Shown: positions 22,636 through 64,000 of the stretch, in pieces | Layout of the letters: each line of letters starts with the position of its first letter | Position numbering within the stretch: the first letter of the stretch is position 1 | The notes under the pieces: generated by a model | The model's input: the letters and a program-made list of their open reading frames with translations, nothing else | What the model was told of the DNA's origin: nothing | The model's database searches: none | Program-made: the position numbers and the translations under genes | Assembly (NCBI GenBank): GCA_026745465.1 | Contig: JACYXH010000242.1 | Location: forward strand, 262,501-326,500 | Direction of reading: 5' to 3' | Length of the DNA stretch: 64,000 nt | Source: Lota lota | Lineage: Eukaryota; Chordata; Actinopteri; Gadiformes; Lotidae

Positions 22636-22965
22636 AAAAGTATATATTATTTCAGTGGTATATTCCTGGTCAGATGGAGAAAACCATAAAAAACCTTTTA
22701 CCTTAATCATAGAAAAGCAGTTCAGGCAGTCAACTATAAAACAAGTTACACACAAATATACAAGTACGCCTAGTCATTCCAAGACCAGCGTTTCTCACCA
22801 CATCTTCTAGAGAATACTATAGTTAAAACAACACCCTTAAAGCACAGGGACATCTATTCATTCTAGAAAACAGTGTTTCCCTTTTCCTTATTAGTGCACC
22901 CTGCTATGTTTCTCATAACACATTCTAAAAATAAGACCAATACACTGTGCTCGCACACATACATG

Positions 22966-34828
<11,863 letters not shown>

Positions 34829-35137
34829 GGTGAACAGAGGGTGATGTGGATGTGGTCAGGAGCAGCTGCTGTCTGGGGAGATGGGGCGGGGTGGAGGGTA
34901 GTGATGGCGGAAGGAAAGAACAGTAATATGCAATGGTAAATTTTATGAGCAAAAAGTGCCATGGACTTGAAATTGCTATTTGAATTAATACATGAATGCG
35001 AAGCCGAAGAAGAGGATGTCCCAGAAGAACATGCAGTTTATGTGTGATAACAAGCATGTGCACAGGAGGTGGCAACAGTTGCCCAAACCACTGTCCCTTT
35101 ACCCTCATTAGCTAAAGAGCCCGTCTGGCCAAACAAA

Positions 35138-35142
<5 letters not shown>

Positions 35143-35174
<32 letters not shown>
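35143..35174. repeat. (TA)n tract
   Basis: About 16 TA units in the 5' UTR intron of pign. Confidence 0.95.
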
Positions 35175-35180
<6 letters not shown>

Positions 35181-35770
35181 TTTTTTAAATTGTTGTCGTT
35201 TTTACTACTGCAGATGCTGTGTATCAACATCATTCTAAATATATCAGATCAAACTGAATCATTATAACGAAATATTGCTCATTGATTCTCTCAACAGGGG
35301 GAACATACTCCACATACTCCACAGAACATGCTCCACAATAAATCTGATAGTTAAAAAAATTGAATCTATTCTAATTATGTAAATTATATACAATATACTA
35401 TTCGTGTTCCTATGTGACAGCCTTACCTTTTTCCAAATCCGTCTTTAGTGGAGAACTCTAATATTGGTGTTACTATCTCAACCCAAATGAATGAAGCGGC
35501 GATTTAAGTATTTTCTTTTCCAATAGAAACCCATGTTAGTGGCTCCATCTCATAGGCTGATTCTAGTTTAGTAAATTATCAAATCAAATTCAACAGCCTA
35601 GTATTAACTCAGTGTCATCCGAAATAGCAATATGCTCCTACCTACGTGCTTTAGCAAAACATGTCGTGCTGTGTTCTAAGAAGATTACAGCAAGAAAGTC
35701 AGACACAGCTAGTATCCACTTCCTTGTTATGAGTGTCATGCTTGGCGTTAGAATGCTTTTTATCTGCACT

Positions 35771-35790
35771 GCACACTGGGTATTGTAGTT
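35771..35790. promoter_or_regulatory. ZNF143/SBS-like motif
   Basis: Plus strand GCACACTGGGTATTGTAGTT. It matches the reverse of the ACTACAATTCCCAG ZNF143 core with one substitution (T for A). This motif is enriched in bidirectional TATA-less promoters. Nearby ACTTCC at about 35718 is a possible ETS site. Confidence 0.6.
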
Positions 35791-36169
35791 CGAATGTTAG
35801 ATTCGTGGATAGCTACAGACACCATGGATACAAGAAAACGATACAAATGTAATTTATGTAAATTATTAACGGTGAACTGTTTTCAAAAGAAAAATAATTG
35901 TTACTTAAAAGCGCGTGTATTGTGTAGATCTATCAGCTGTCGAATATGACCTTCCCTGTTTTCTTTCCGTCTGTTCAGCATCCTATCAAACCCTGGTATT
36001 GTTATTAAGAGGCGGGCTTTGGGATGAGTTTCTCCATCTCGACCATTCAGATCCCGTCTCTCTCCTGTCAAAACTAGCTATCCTGCTAGCTAGTCCGTAT
36101 GGTCAGGAAGGAGTCAGATTATTAGCTAGACTGGGAGCTGCAGAAAATATATATCTCGATAGTGCAATA

Positions 36170-63517
<27,348 letters not shown>

Positions 63518-64000
63518 GTGAGTCACCCCTACCCCCACCTTTATCTCCCACCCGCCCAGCAGAGCACCCTCCTCCAGCTCTTCTTCTTCTTCTACCTGAT
63601 AGTGCTGTTTGGAGGGAAACTGCCTCCCAACCCCCCCTCCCCCCCCCTGCATCCCACGCTCATGTCGCACCCAAACACACAAATGGCCATCACGACACCT
63701 TTTCCAAGAGGAGGATCACAGCTCTGTCGTAGACAGGCAGAACACCTAGCAACTAGCGCTAGACACAGATCGGTGATGGGGCCCCAACCCGTCGAGTTTA
63801 GCGGACAGTTGAGAGTGGAGCTAGATCCTTGTTATGAGGATCCTGCACCTCACCGACGATATGATGCTGTCGAAACGCAGCCCCATTTGTAGTGCCATCA
63901 AAGATGTATTAAAAAAATTGGATGTGCCTGTATACATGTGAGTATAGGTTTTACAGCTCAAATCAGCTTCACGTTGAAACCTTTTAATGTAAGGAATTAA
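63518..64000 (+). other. relch: Start of the next relch intron
   Basis: No further relch exon is recognisable before the right edge. The next expected coding segment (human SVRIATIPAFG) is not present. Confidence 0.7.

Larger units (their letters stand above)
20615..22965. other. Intergenic region between gpr141 and pign
   Basis: Mostly AT-rich. It holds a promoter-like patch near 21520-21582, a strong plus-strand donor near 21995 and a possible tiny plus-strand exon at 22337-22370 (see findings). The pign 3' UTR is expected in 22630-22965. No other coding exon is seen. Confidence 0.5.
34829..36169. promoter_or_regulatory. Head-to-head pign/relch promoter region
   Basis: The two start codons are 1.34 kb apart on opposite strands. 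On the pign side there is an acceptor at 34873-34875 (ccatctccccag) and a matching donor after 35427 (AAAAG then gtaagg), so a non-coding pign first exon probably lies between about 35428 and 35700. A ZNF143-type motif sits at 35771-35790. A (TA)n tract lies at 35143-35174. No TATA box is obvious at the expected places. The region is less GC-rich than a mammalian CpG island promoter. Confidence 0.6.

Noticed and set aside
63540..63892. Continuation of relch coding sequence after exon 25b
   Set aside because: The open frame there is proline-rich read-through of intron sequence and does not match the expected next segment; the gtgagt donor at 63518 ends the exon.

Overview
The window is nuclear DNA from a ray-finned fish. 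It carries vertebrate split genes with GT-AG introns. Dinucleotide repeats and homopolymer C/G tracts are very dense, and small transposon remnants are common. Such extreme microsatellite loading, mostly (AC)n, is typical of codfishes, so a gadiform is my best guess. That guess rests on repeat texture alone.

Four protein genes can be reconstructed exon by exon with consistent reading phase. (1) 4363-13820, minus: a complete 11-exon HNF4-type nuclear receptor of about 460 residues, most like HNF4G or HNF4B and tentatively hnf4b. (2) 19334-20239, minus: an intronless coding region for a GPR141-type orphan GPCR of 301 residues, with an upstream non-coding exon. (3) 22966-34828, minus: a complete 28-coding-exon pign (GPI ethanolamine phosphate transferase 1) of 933 residues. 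(4) 36170 to beyond the right edge, plus: relch (KIAA1468), of which 25 coding exon positions and about 994 residues lie inside the window. pign and relch are head to head across about 1.3 kb that contains a ZNF143-like promoter motif. The same pair is neighbouring in the human genome.

Region by region: 1-4362 is gene-poor flank with a SINE remnant. 4363-13820 is hnf4b. 13821-19333 is repeats plus a possible upstream exon and a hAT-like MITE. 19334-20614 is gpr141. 20615-22965 contains an ETS/CRE-rich promoter-like patch and a possible tiny spliced ORF. 22966-34872 is pign. 34873-36169 is the shared promoter region. 36170-64000 is relch.

The most interesting observations concern splicing. 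relch carries two alternative 83-nt versions of one HEAT-region exon, at 62313-62395 and 63435-63517. They encode related peptides, have identical phase, and cannot both be used without a frameshift, so they look like a mutually exclusive pair. relch also has a candidate 24-nt microexon at 50298-50321. Many splice sites are built directly from simple repeats. The 5' splice sites of pign exon 19 and relch exon 16 are the first units of long (GT)n tracts. The polypyrimidine tract of the last hnf4b exon is a (CT)n microsatellite that runs straight into the CAG. The genes are functionally unrelated (transcription, signalling, GPI-anchor synthesis, endosome-Golgi tethering), so the only shared logic I see is the pign/relch promoter.
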